From NCBI GenBank assembly GCA_910575005.1, contig CAJTCL010000011.1, positions 1-64,000 on the forward strand: DNA of 64,000 nucleotides, read 5' to 3'. Below the pieces are notes generated by a model that had not been told where the DNA came from, ran no database searches, and saw nothing but the letters and a program-made list of their open reading frames with translations. This document shows positions 52,640 through 61,670 of this stretch, in pieces. This DNA comes from Lachnospiraceae bacterium (GTDB lineage Bacteria > Bacillota > Clostridia > Lachnospirales > Lachnospiraceae). Within the stretch, counting starts at the first letter, position 1. Each line of letters opens with the position of its first letter. Both the position numbers and the translations under genes were made by a program.

Positions 52640-53293
52640 ATGAAAGTTGTTGCGTTGGTGCCAATTAAATTAAATAGTCAGAGGCTTCCGCATAAGAATA
52701 TATTGCCTATTTTGGGGAAACCTATGTGTTATCATATGGTAGATAGTTTAGTACAGACGAAGAACATTGATGAGGTTTATGTATATTGCAGTGATCCGAA
52801 AGTGACAGAATATATTCCTGAGGGTGCAACATTTCTGCAAAGAGACAAAAAGTTGGATCAGGATTTGGTAAAAGGTTTTGAAATTTATCGTTCCTTCATT
52901 GAAACTGTGGATGCAGATGTGTATGTTTTGGCGCATACTACTTCTCCGTTTACCAAGACAGAGACCATTGAGAATGCTTTAAGCCATATTTTAAGCGGGG
53001 AGTGTGATTCCGCATTTTCAGCGGAGCGAGTGCAGACATTTGCATGGTATCAGGGAAAGGCCATAAATTATGATTTAAATGATGTGCCCAGAACTCAGGA
53101 TATGGAGCCAATCTGGGTAGAGACAAGCGCTTTTTACATGTTTAAAAAGGAAATATTTACCGAACATAATCGACGGATTGGATTTCATCCATATATTCAG
53201 GAAGTGTCAGGAATTGAGGCCGTAGACATTGATACAAAACAAGATTACGATTTTGCGGTAGAGATGTCCAAGCAACTGGAAACAGATATTTAA
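52640..53293 (+). CDS. NeuA-type acylneuraminate/Kdo cytidylyltransferase
   Basis: This 217-residue protein activates an acidic sugar with CTP. The N-terminal loop VPIKLNSQRLPHKNILPILG is intermediate between NeuA (KGIPxKN) and KdsB types, and AHTTSPFTKTETIENAL and YVLAHTTSPF mark the nucleotide-binding region. It lies 20 bases before kdsA, so the substrate is most likely Kdo, although the sequence looks more like NeuA than KdsB. GGAGG precedes the start. Another acidic sugar cannot be excluded. Confidence 0.8.
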   Translation: MKVVALVPIKLNSQRLPHKNILPILGKPMCYHMVDSLVQTKNIDEVYVYCSDPKVTEYIPEGATFLQRDKKLDQDLVKGFEIYRSFIETVDADVYVLAHTTSPFTKTETIENALSHILSGECDSAFSAERVQTFAWYQGKAINYDLNDVPRTQDMEPIWVETSAFYMFKKEIFTEHNRRIGFHPYIQEVSGIEAVDIDTKQDYDFAVEMSKQLETDI

Positions 53294-53313
53294 TTTAGGA
53301 AAGAGGGAAAAAA

Positions 53314-54096
53314 GTGAATAATAAGTATTTTTCTTTGATTGCAGGACCATGTGTAATTGAGTCAGAAGAAATGGTGATGGATATTGCTGAAAAGATGAAA
53401 GAGATTACAGAGCGTCTGGGCATTGATTATTATTTTAAAGCATCGTTTGATAAGGCCAACAGAACTTCGATATCTTCCTTCCGCGGACCAGGAATTGAAG
53501 AAGGAATGCGGATTCTAAAGGCGGTGAAAGATAGATTTGGATTGCGGATTGCCACAGATATCCATGAACCGTGGCAGGCGAAACAGGCAGCAGAGGTGGC
53601 AGATATCATTCAGATTCCGGCGTTTTTATGTAGACAAACGGATCTGCTGGTGGCAGCAGCACAGACAGGAAAGATTATCAATATTAAAAAGGCACAATTT
53701 CTTGCACCGTGGGATATGAGAAATGTAGTAAATAAAGTAAAAGAATCTGGAAATGAGAAATTGATGTTATGTGAGAGAGGGACTAGTTTCGGTTATAATA
53801 CCTTGGTAGTTGATATGACTGGAATTGTGGAGATGAAGAAATTTGGATGTCCAGTCGTATTTGACGCCACTCACAGTGTGCAAAAACCAGGCGGAAAAGG
53901 AGATGCCACAGGAGGCAACCGTGAATTTGTGGAGCCGCTTGCAAAAGCAGCACTTTCAGTAGGTGCCGATTGGTTATTTATGGAGGTTCATCCAGATCCT
54001 GACCATGCACTTTCGGATGGACCTAATATGGTGAAATTGTCTGATTTGGAAGAGATGTTAAAACGTTTGATCAAAGTATACCAGGCGGTTCATTAG
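53314..54096 (+). CDS. kdsA: 3-deoxy-8-phosphooctulonate synthase
   Basis: It condenses PEP with arabinose-5-phosphate to Kdo-8-phosphate. Hallmarks include [19 protein letters not shown] (which separates KdsA from DAHP and NeuB synthases), [34 protein letters not shown] and [16 protein letters not shown]. The Cys in AGPC (residue 13) marks the metal-dependent class. It starts at GTG 53314 after AAAGAGGGA. Its 260 residues are near standard length. Kdo is typical of Gram-negative envelopes, so its presence here is notable. Confidence 0.93.
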   Translation: MNNKYFSLIAGPCVIESEEMVMDIAEKMKEITERLGIDYYFKASFDKANRTSISSFRGPGIEEGMRILKAVKDRFGLRIATDIHEPWQAKQAAEVADIIQIPAFLCRQTDLLVAAAQTGKIINIKKAQFLAPWDMRNVVNKVKESGNEKLMLCERGTSFGYNTLVVDMTGIVEMKKFGCPVVFDATHSVQKPGGKGDATGGNREFVEPLAKAALSVGADWLFMEVHPDPDHALSDGPNMVKLSDLEEMLKRLIKVYQAVH

Positions 54097-54105
54097 GAGG
54101 AAAAT

Positions 54106-55074
54106 ATGGATATATTACAAGAAGGAAAAAATGTGTTTGCAATCGAGATGGCGGGAATCCAGAAGCTTCAGGACAGTTTAGGCCAGGAGTTTGTTACACT
54201 CGCAGAGAGTATCCATAATTGCCAGGGAAGAGTGGTCTGGACAGGAATGGGTAAATCTGGACATATTTGTGAGAAGGTAGCAGCAACAATGGCTAGTATT
54301 GGCATCAAAGCCTATTACATGCATCCGGCAGAAGGGCTGCACGGTGATTTGGGGCTTTTAAAGAAAGAAGACATTGTAATTGCACTTAGTAACAGCGGAG
54401 AAACAGATGAAGTATTGGGTTTGCTGCCTTCTATGAAGATGATTGGAGCAAAGTTATATAGCGTTGTTGGAAGAAAAAATAGTACTTTAGAACGGTATTC
54501 AGAAGTGACAATTGTATTTCCAGAGATGGAGGAGGCATTTTTAGGAAATTTGGTGCCTTCCACTACCACAACAGTTTCTCTTGTTCTAGGAGATGCTTTG
54601 GCAGTTGTTGTTTCTAAACTTCGGGGATTCACATCAAAAGATTTTGCAGTCTTTCATCCAAATGGTCTTTTAGGACGAAAACTGACCATGAAAGTTAAGG
54701 ATTTGATGAAGAAGGATGATGAGAATGCAGTCATTGAGTCAGGAATGAAAGTGGAACAGGCCATTATGGAAATGTGTAAAAAGCCAATCGGATGTGTCAA
54801 TGTCGTTGATAAAGAGGGGCATTATATTGGAATTTTTACAGATGGAGATTTGCGGCGGTTGATAGGTCGTAAAGGTGCACAGGCAATGAGCGAATGTATT
54901 GATGATGTCATGACGCAAAATCCAGTGCAGATTGATCCAGATATTTTGGTGGTCGAGGCAGTGGAAAAGATGCAGGATATGGATCGCAAAGTATCTACAT
55001 TGGCAGTTGTAGAAAATGAAAAAGTGATAGGCACATTATGTGTAGCTGATATAGCAAAGGCAGGTTTGATTTAA
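54106..55074 (+). CDS. kdsD: Arabinose-5-phosphate isomerase (KpsF/GutQ family)
   Basis: It converts ribulose-5-phosphate to arabinose-5-phosphate, the acceptor of KdsA. The SIS domain (about 40-180) has WTGMGKSGHICEKVA and ALSNSGETDEVLGL. Two CBS domains (about 205-320) follow, as in all KdsD. The length is 322. AGGAGG precedes the start, and its stop overlaps the kdsC start (TAATG). Confidence 0.93.
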   Translation: MDILQEGKNVFAIEMAGIQKLQDSLGQEFVTLAESIHNCQGRVVWTGMGKSGHICEKVAATMASIGIKAYYMHPAEGLHGDLGLLKKEDIVIALSNSGETDEVLGLLPSMKMIGAKLYSVVGRKNSTLERYSEVTIVFPEMEEAFLGNLVPSTTTTVSLVLGDALAVVVSKLRGFTSKDFAVFHPNGLLGRKLTMKVKDLMKKDDENAVIESGMKVEQAIMEMCKKPIGCVNVVDKEGHYIGIFTDGDLRRLIGRKGAQAMSECIDDVMTQNPVQIDPDILVVEAVEKMQDMDRKVSTLAVVENEKVIGTLCVADIAKAGLI

Positions 55075-55541
55075 TGACACAGAAGATTAAGATATTGGCA
55101 ATGGATGTAGATGGAACTTTGACAGACGGGAAAATATATATGGGTGCAGAGGGAGAACTCTGTAAAGCTTTTCATATTAAGGATGGTCTGGGGATTGTCA
55201 AACTTAAGAAACATGGGATTATACCTGTAATTATCACAGGAAGGGTTTCCCAGATTGTTGCCAATCGTGCAAAGGAACTTGGGATTGAGGAAGTTTATCA
55301 GGGAGTGGAGGACAAAGGTGCAGTTCTCAAAGAACTTGTAAATAAATATGGAATTACATTGGATAAGACAGCTTATATTGGGGATGATTGTAATGATTTG
55401 GGAGTTATGGAGGCTGCGGGAATAACATTTGCACCAGCCGATGCAGTCAGGGAAGTTCGAGAATATGTGGATGTAACAGTGGACTCTAGAGGTGGCGAAG
55501 GTGCAGTTCGGGATGTAGTGGAGTATTTGCTAAAAATGTAA
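55074..55541 (+). CDS. kdsC: Kdo-8-phosphate phosphatase
   Basis: This HAD phosphatase gives free Kdo. The motif AMDVDGTLTDGKIYM has the nucleophile and acid Asp, then VIITGRVSQIVANRA, and GDDCNDLGVMEAAG with the metal Asp pair. It is 155 residues long, slightly short for KdsC but without a cap domain, as expected. A related HAD acting on Neu5Ac-9-P is less likely given kdsA and kdsD directly upstream. Confidence 0.88.
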   Translation: MTQKIKILAMDVDGTLTDGKIYMGAEGELCKAFHIKDGLGIVKLKKHGIIPVIITGRVSQIVANRAKELGIEEVYQGVEDKGAVLKELVNKYGITLDKTAYIGDDCNDLGVMEAAGITFAPADAVREVREYVDVTVDSRGGEGAVRDVVEYLLKM

Positions 55542-55579
55542 GTGACGGGAGATTATAAATTTCTAGGAGGATGTTCATT

Positions 55580-58399
55580 ATGAACAAAAAGATAAAGAAA
55601 ACATTGGTATATTTAGCCCCACACGGATTAGTTGCAAAGCGCCGCAAAGCTCAAAAAGAACGAGAACTGGAACAGAAACGTATAGAACAAGAACAAAAGC
55701 GTTTAGAACAAGAACGCAAGAGAGAACAGAAACGTTTAGAACAAGAGCGAAAACAAGAACAAAAGCGTTTAGAACAAGAGCGTAAGCGTCTGGAACAAGA
55801 GCGAAAGAGAAAAGAACGAGAACGCAAAGAGCAGGAACGAGAACGCAAAGAGCAAGAACGAAAACGCAAAGAGCAGGAGCGGAAGGCGCGTATTCAGGAA
55901 GAAAAGAAAAATAAATTTCTTTATGGGAAAAAGACCAGAAAATGGAGTATTTATTATTCAGAATATCATCAAAAAGAAGAGTTAGAAGAAACATGGGTTC
56001 TTTATGAATCCCATGATGGTATTGGGATGTTATGCAATCCCTATGCTATTTTCCGGGCGTTTCAAAAAATGCCAGAATTTGATAAGTATATCCATATCTG
56101 GGTCATTGATAATGATGAGGAGCGGCAGATTTTACAAGAAGAATACAGCAATTATACAAATGTATTTTTTATTCGTTATTGTAATAAAGCATATGCATAT
56201 TTTTTGGCAAAGGCTAAATTTTTAATCAATAATACCTCTTTTCCGTTTGTTTTTTCTAAACGAGAGGGACAGATATATCTGAACACTTGGCATAGTATAA
56301 CAGTAAAAACTTTGGGGTATGATACTCCAGATGGGAATCGAATTGTGAAAAATATGATTCGTAATTTCCTGATGTCAGATTATATTATTTCTCCCAATGC
56401 TTTTATGACAAAAATTTTTGAAGAATCTTTTCGTCTGGCGAATGTTTTTGAGGGGAAATATATCCAGCAAGGTTATCCGCGGAATGATTTGACAATACAT
56501 GCGCAGAGAGAGCATATTTTAAAGAAATTAGAACAGCATGGAACGAGAATAGATCCTGACAAAAAAGTGATTCTTTATGCTCCTACTTGGACTGGGAATG
56601 CTGCAAATCAGCCAATTATTGACATGTCAAAGTACACAGATTTGTATGAGCATCTATCTTCTCATATTGATACACAGAAATATCAGATACTCATTAAGCC
56701 ACACCATGTGGTTTATCGGAGGCTGAGTAAAGAAGAAAAAGATTCTGGTTATTATGTTTCCTATGCAATTGATACCAATGAACTGCTTTCCATTGTAGAT
56801 ATTTTGATTACTGATTATTCCAGTATTTATTTTGATTTTCTTGTGACAGACAGACCAATACTGTTTTACATTCCAGATTATAGGCAATATGAACAGATAC
56901 GAGGAATTTATTTTAAATTGGAAGAGCTTCCAGGCCCTTGTGCCAAATCCTTAGAGAGTTTAGAAGAATGTGTTAATCAGATAGAAAAATATGAGAAAGA
57001 CTATCAGGCAATACGAAAACGGACAAGGGAATGGGCTTGTAAATTTGATGATGGTCATGTATCAGAGAAAATTATTGATGTGGTATTCTGCAACAAAGAA
57101 CATGATCAGGTATTGTCACCACAGCGAGATGGAAGAAAGAAGATCTTGATGTTTGGAGGAAATTTTCAGACAAATGGTGTGACCAGTGCAATGTTAAGTT
57201 TATTAAAAGTTATAGATTATCAAAAATATGACGTTTCCTTATTTGTGTTATCTTTAAAATCAAATGTACAGGATGAAAATTTTGATAAACTGCCAAGTCA
57301 AATCAGAGTGCTCATGCGTTGTGGATCACCTATGTTTACAGAGGAGCAAAATGAAATTTATCAGAAAACTTTGCACAATGGATTTGCGATTGCTCCACAA
57401 GAAATACCGATGCAAGAGTATTTGATGAGACGAGAATTTATGCGTTGTTTTGGGGACAGTAAATTTGATTATGTGATTGATTTTGCTGGATATGTAACAT
57501 ATTTTTCTTGTTTGGTTTTAAAACAATGTAAGGAAGCAGTAAAATTGATCTGGCAGCATAGTGATATGATGAGGGATTTTAAAAATGTTGAGAAGAAAGC
57601 ACTAAATAAGAGCTCAACAACGATTGATAGTATATTGTCAGTGTATCCTTATTATCAGAAAATTGTCTCAGCAAGCGAACCTATTTGTATAGTAAACAGG
57701 GAAAATCTTGCGACTAAGGAGACAAGAGATAAATTTACTTATGCTAGTAATATTTTAGATCAAGATCGAATAAAAACGTTAGAACAGTCGGTACCTAAAT
57801 GTAGGATTGGGGGAAGGCTATATATAAGAATTATTAATGAAATTAGTAAAAATGATGTACAAAATGTTACTTTGATTCCATTAGACAATGGAGAAAAACC
57901 CAGTATAAAATTTGTAACTATGGGAAGATGTATGCCAGAGAAGAACCACCATACTTTGATTCGGGCCCTGAAGCGTTTGATCGAGGAAGGGGAAGATTGT
58001 ATGCTGTATATCGTCGGAGATGGGCATATGCGAAGTGAGTTAGAAAATTTAGCTGAGAAATTGGGGATTGGAAATAGAGTGATTATCACTGGTTTTATGT
58101 CAAATCCTTTTGTAATTATGAAGGAATGTGATTGTTTTGTATTCCCTTCTATCTATGAGGCACAAGGATTGGCAGTTCTGGAAGCCAGGATGGTGGGACT
58201 TCCTATTGTAGTTAGTAATTATCCAGCCGTGACTTCTGTCTTGCTGGAAGATAAACAATATATTATGAATGGAACTGATACAGAAGCAGTGTATGAAGGA
58301 ATGCGGGCTTATTTGGACGGCAAGGTACCTGGAGATTATCAGTTCGATGCCCAACAATACAACCAGAAGGCATACCAAGAATTTTTAGATTTGCTTTAA
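55580..58399 (+). CDS. Fusion: coiled coil, TagF-like phosphotransferase and GT4 glycosyltransferase
   Basis: This 939-residue protein has a highly charged N-terminal coiled coil (residues 27-110, units like LEQERKR). A TagF-like CDP-glycerol phosphotransferase domain follows (about 130-495: LYESHDGIGMLCNPYAIF, TWHSITVKTLG, GYPRNDLTI, LYAPTWTGN, IKPHHVVY, LITDYSSIYFDF). Then comes a GT-B family 4 domain (about 515-939: MFGGNFQTNGVTSAMLSLL, GRCMPEKNHHTLIRAL, PSIYEAQGLAVLEA). I chose ATG 55580 because AGGAGG lies nine bases before it. It may add a polyol phosphate and a sugar in one complex. Confidence 0.82.
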   Translation: MNKKIKKTLVYLAPHGLVAKRRKAQKERELEQKRIEQEQKRLEQERKREQKRLEQERKQEQKRLEQERKRLEQERKRKERERKEQERERKEQERKRKEQERKARIQEEKKNKFLYGKKTRKWSIYYSEYHQKEELEETWVLYESHDGIGMLCNPYAIFRAFQKMPEFDKYIHIWVIDNDEERQILQEEYSNYTNVFFIRYCNKAYAYFLAKAKFLINNTSFPFVFSKREGQIYLNTWHSITVKTLGYDTPDGNRIVKNMIRNFLMSDYIISPNAFMTKIFEESFRLANVFEGKYIQQGYPRNDLTIHAQREHILKKLEQHGTRIDPDKKVILYAPTWTGNAANQPIIDMSKYTDLYEHLSSHIDTQKYQILIKPHHVVYRRLSKEEKDSGYYVSYAIDTNELLSIVDILITDYSSIYFDFLVTDRPILFYIPDYRQYEQIRGIYFKLEELPGPCAKSLESLEECVNQIEKYEKDYQAIRKRTREWACKFDDGHVSEKIIDVVFCNKEHDQVLSPQRDGRKKILMFGGNFQTNGVTSAMLSLLKVIDYQKYDVSLFVLSLKSNVQDENFDKLPSQIRVLMRCGSPMFTEEQNEIYQKTLHNGFAIAPQEIPMQEYLMRREFMRCFGDSKFDYVIDFAGYVTYFSCLVLKQCKEAVKLIWQHSDMMRDFKNVEKKALNKSSTTIDSILSVYPYYQKIVSASEPICIVNRENLATKETRDKFTYASNILDQDRIKTLEQSVPKCRIGGRLYIRIINEISKNDVQNVTLIPLDNGEKPSIKFVTMGRCMPEKNHHTLIRALKRLIEEGEDCMLYIVGDGHMRSELENLAEKLGIGNRVIITGFMSNPFVIMKECDCFVFPSIYEAQGLAVLEARMVGLPIVVSNYPAVTSVLLEDKQYIMNGTDTEAVYEGMRAYLDGKVPGDYQFDAQQYNQKAYQEFLDLL
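55658..55909 (+). repeat. Repetitive coding tract for a charged coiled coil
   Basis: The DNA repeats near-identical units such as TTAGAACAAGAGCG and CGCAAAGAGCAGGAACG, encoding Glu-Gln-Arg-Lys heptads. Repeats of this kind can change copy number by recombination or slippage without losing frame when unit lengths are multiples of three. It is part of the gene at 55580, not a CRISPR array. Confidence 0.75.
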
Positions 58400-58425
58400 T
58401 AATATTTCGGAAAAGGAGGAAAGAA

Positions 58426-59721
58426 ATGAGCACTGTATATTTAAGTATGAGTACCGATATTATTCATGGAGGTCACATGAATATTATTGAGAAAGCAGCA
58501 GAATTAGGAGAATTGACAGTTGGTGTCTTGACAGATGATGTGGTGGCTAGTTACAAGCGTTTTCCGTTGCTTTCATATGAGGAAAGAGTAAAAATTATTC
58601 AAAGTATTAAGGGGGTAGCACGGGTAATCTCTCAAGATACCTTAAGCTATAAAAAGAATTTGGAGGAATTGAAGCCGGATTATTTAGTACACGGCGATAA
58701 CTGGAAGGAGGGATTTCAGAGAGCTATTCGCGAGGAAGCGATTGAAGTGTTAGCTTCCTATGGCGGTATTTTAAAGGAATTTGCCTATTCTTCAGATGCA
58801 CAGTATCAGAGATTGGAGGATGCTTCCAGAGATCGTCTGTCCATTCCAGATGTGAGAAGGAGCCGGTTGAAAAAACTATTGGGCATGAAGACAACTGTGA
58901 ATGCAATTGAAGCACATAATGGACTGACAGGAATTCTCGCAGAGAAAACCCAGGTATTAGAAGAGGGCAAGGCATATCAGTTTGATGCTATGTGGGTTTC
59001 CAGCCTTTGTGATTCTACATCCAGAGGAAAGCCAGATATTGAATTGGTTGATATGACTTCAAGGCTGCATACAATTGAAGAAATTATGGAGGTCACTACC
59101 AAACCAATTATTTTTGATGGAGATACCGGCGGAAAGATTGAACATTTTGTCTACAATGTTAAGACATTGGAACGGATTGGCGTATCTGCATGTATTATCG
59201 AGGATAAAGTAGGCCTTAAGAAAAATTCATTGTTTGGAAATGAAGTGGTGCAGACACAGGATAGTATTGAACATTTCTGTCAAAAGATCCAGGCTGGAAA
59301 AAAGGCATTGAAGACCAGTGATTTTATGCTGATTGCAAGAATAGAGAGCTTAATCCTTGAGCAGGGTATGGAGGATGCATTAAATCGGGCCTTTGCTTAT
59401 ATAGAAGCAGGGGCAGACGGAATTATGATTCATTCCAGATTGAAAGATCCAGCAGAGATATTTGAATTTTGTGAGAAGTTCCGTGCGAAAGATTCGAGAA
59501 CTCCAATTGTTGTGGTGCCGACTTCTTTCAATATGGTGACAGAGGAAGAATGGGCAGAGAGAAATGTCAATGTGGTAATTTATGCGAATCAGTTGACCAG
59601 AAGTGCGTTTCCAGCAATGGAAACTGTGGCAAAAATGATACTTAAGAATCATCGGGCTAAGGAAGCAGATGAGGTATGTATGCCTTTTAAGGATATTATT
59701 CGTCTGATTCCAGAGGAGTAA
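58426..59721 (+). CDS. aepX: Cytidylyltransferase-phosphoenolpyruvate mutase fusion
   Basis: PEP mutase rearranges PEP to phosphonopyruvate, the entry to all C-P bond synthesis. Residues about 150-431 are the mutase, with WVSSLCDSTSRGKPDIELVD and the family-defining EDKVGLKKNS (about 259-268). Residues 1-135 are a TagD-like nucleotidyltransferase with HGGH (14-17) and LTVGVLTDDVV. PEP mutases with such a front domain are known (AepX type). AAAGGAGG precedes the start. Together with aepY it commits the locus to phosphonate synthesis, although the two genes are 15 kb apart. Confidence 0.92.
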   Translation: MSTVYLSMSTDIIHGGHMNIIEKAAELGELTVGVLTDDVVASYKRFPLLSYEERVKIIQSIKGVARVISQDTLSYKKNLEELKPDYLVHGDNWKEGFQRAIREEAIEVLASYGGILKEFAYSSDAQYQRLEDASRDRLSIPDVRRSRLKKLLGMKTTVNAIEAHNGLTGILAEKTQVLEEGKAYQFDAMWVSSLCDSTSRGKPDIELVDMTSRLHTIEEIMEVTTKPIIFDGDTGGKIEHFVYNVKTLERIGVSACIIEDKVGLKKNSLFGNEVVQTQDSIEHFCQKIQAGKKALKTSDFMLIARIESLILEQGMEDALNRAFAYIEAGADGIMIHSRLKDPAEIFEFCEKFRAKDSRTPIVVVPTSFNMVTEEEWAERNVNVVIYANQLTRSAFPAMETVAKMILKNHRAKEADEVCMPFKDIIRLIPEE

Positions 59722-59735
59722 AAGGAGAATCGATT

Positions 59736-61601
59736 ATGAAAGATTGTAAAAAGCTATTTTTGAAATGGAATGTCATTATTGTAGCGCTAGTATTTGCATA
59801 TCTGTTCAATGTAAATTTATCTCAGATGAGAGGAATGCAGCAAGTAAATGCTGCTTCCCCTGGAGGTAACATGGATATCTATGGTATCTGCCTTAGTGCC
59901 AAAAATGAAGGGGATGCTACATTGATTGAGAGTGATGGTCAATTTCTTTTGATGGATATGGGAAAGGCTGAGGATAGTAGAAAGGTTGCCTCATTTCTTA
60001 AGAAACGAGGCGCCAAAAGGATTACCTTGTATGTAAGTCATTATCATGCAGATCATTATGGCGGCGGTGAGGACAGAGTTGCAGATGGTGTAGATACTTT
60101 GATGAATGCTGGAATTTATATTGAGAAGCTATATCTTCCAGATCCCTCAATTGCAAAAGAACAAGAAGAGGAGAATACAAACAAATGTGACAAGCTGACT
60201 GAGGCTGTCTTAAGTCAGAACGGAAATCCTCAAGTCGTTCAATTAAAGAAGGGGTCAAAGTTCCAGTTTGGAGATGTCAATGCAGAGGTAATTGGACCGA
60301 TTGCAAAGGGTATAAAATTAAAGAAAGGGCTGGAGTCAAGATATGGGAATAACTTTTCCCTAGTGACTATGATGACCTGCGGCAATACGAAATTTTTTAC
60401 TGCTGGAGATATCCACGAAGAGCAGGAGAAAAATCTGGTAGCCGCTTATGGCTCAGATCTTAAGGCAGATATTATGAAGTTATCACATCATGGAACTTCA
60501 ACGGCCAATAGCAAAGAGATTATGAAATACATCAAACCAATGTATAGTTTTGCCTTAAATACAAATCATACATCCATTACAAGTGAGAATCATCAAGAAA
60601 CTTATGCCTCCAAGGAACATGCATGTGAATATGGACTTTGTTATATGACAGGGGAAGAAAAGAAGAGTATTCATATTAAAGTTGTAAACAATAAGGTCTC
60701 TCTCTATCGCTATGAGGATGGTATAGATACAAAAATGAGCGGCTGGGTAGAGTTAAAAGGCGGTGATGGCGTAAATTATCTTGCAGAGAAGTTCTATCTG
60801 GACAAAAATAGCCGTCCACTGACAGGATTGCAGAAGATTGGCAAAAAGTATTATTATTTTGGTGATGGCGGTTGTTTGAAACTTGGCCATTATGATACCA
60901 AAGGGGTTTATAATCCGTGGTCCGCTTTTGGAACAAAAACTCGTTATATCTATAAAGATGGACATTTGGCAATGGGATTTGTCAATATGAAGAATCGTCT
61001 CTACTACTTTGACAAAAATGGATATAAGCTCAATACCAATAAGAGTGTGGAGTTAAAAAAGATTGAAGGCAAATATTATGCAGTAATCAAGGGTGGCGTT
61101 CTTTTCACTGGAGGTGGAAAAGGAGGTTTCCGTAAGTTCCCAGATGGGCATCGCTATTTTAACGCCCAAGGTGTGATGCAGACCGGATGGAAAATTTATA
61201 AGGGAATAAAATATTATCTTGACCCAAAGACTGGTTGCCGAGTTACTGGTTTTCAGAAAATTGACGGCGTTACTTACTATTTTAACAATGGTGGTGCATG
61301 TAAAAAGCAGATTGATACCAGCAAGATAAAGGGATTCAAGGGAAGTGCTGGAAAGAGAAGTATTTCATTGGTATGGAAAAAGAATGGCAATGTTATGGGA
61401 TATGAGATTTATATTTCTACCAAGAAAAATGGTGGTTATAAGCGTGAGGCTAAAATTACTTCTCGTTCAGTTATAAAATATACAATACCAAACTTAAAGA
61501 GTAAACAGACATATTATGTAAAGATTCGTTCCTATATCATAGCAAACGGAGAGACAGCCAAGGGTGATTTTGGAAATGTTCTTAGGCTCAAAGTGAAATA
61601 G
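59736..61601 (+). CDS. Secreted metallo-beta-lactamase-fold protein with wall-binding repeats
   Basis: This 621-residue protein has a signal peptide or anchor (about 1-40). A metallo-hydrolase domain (about 45-330) follows, with the metal motif SHYHADHYGGG near residue 102 and LSHHGTSTANS, as in ComEC-like exported nucleases or phosphodiesterases. Choline-binding/glucan-binding-like repeats then run to about 530 (KKYYYFGDGG, LYYFDKNGYKL, VTYYFNNGGA). A final FN3-like domain ends the protein, similar to that of the 31195 product. The repeats may hold it on a phosphodiester- or phosphonate-bearing polymer. The substrate is unknown. Confidence 0.78.
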   Translation: MKDCKKLFLKWNVIIVALVFAYLFNVNLSQMRGMQQVNAASPGGNMDIYGICLSAKNEGDATLIESDGQFLLMDMGKAEDSRKVASFLKKRGAKRITLYVSHYHADHYGGGEDRVADGVDTLMNAGIYIEKLYLPDPSIAKEQEEENTNKCDKLTEAVLSQNGNPQVVQLKKGSKFQFGDVNAEVIGPIAKGIKLKKGLESRYGNNFSLVTMMTCGNTKFFTAGDIHEEQEKNLVAAYGSDLKADIMKLSHHGTSTANSKEIMKYIKPMYSFALNTNHTSITSENHQETYASKEHACEYGLCYMTGEEKKSIHIKVVNNKVSLYRYEDGIDTKMSGWVELKGGDGVNYLAEKFYLDKNSRPLTGLQKIGKKYYYFGDGGCLKLGHYDTKGVYNPWSAFGTKTRYIYKDGHLAMGFVNMKNRLYYFDKNGYKLNTNKSVELKKIEGKYYAVIKGGVLFTGGGKGGFRKFPDGHRYFNAQGVMQTGWKIYKGIKYYLDPKTGCRVTGFQKIDGVTYYFNNGGACKKQIDTSKIKGFKGSAGKRSISLVWKKNGNVMGYEIYISTKKNGGYKREAKITSRSVIKYTIPNLKSKQTYYVKIRSYIIANGETAKGDFGNVLRLKVK

Positions 61602-61670
61602 TCTATGGTGAATATGGATCTATTGCAGGAAATAAGAAGTTATTGGCAATAGCGGCATGGGGTAGGAGAG

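Noticed and set aside
53314-54096. DAHP synthase or sialic acid synthase
   Set aside because: KANRTS, the QTDLL segment and the neighbouring kdsD and kdsC fit KdsA specifically.
55658-55909. Short repeated DNA units resembling a CRISPR array
   Set aside because: The repeats are in frame inside one long gene, encode a charged coiled coil, and have no unique spacers of even length.
48065-58399. Classical poly(glycerol phosphate) teichoic acid genes, because of the two TagF-like domains
   Set aside because: There is no separate tagD, tagA or tagB in the window, and both domains are fused to unrelated ones, so a plain teichoic acid call is not supported.
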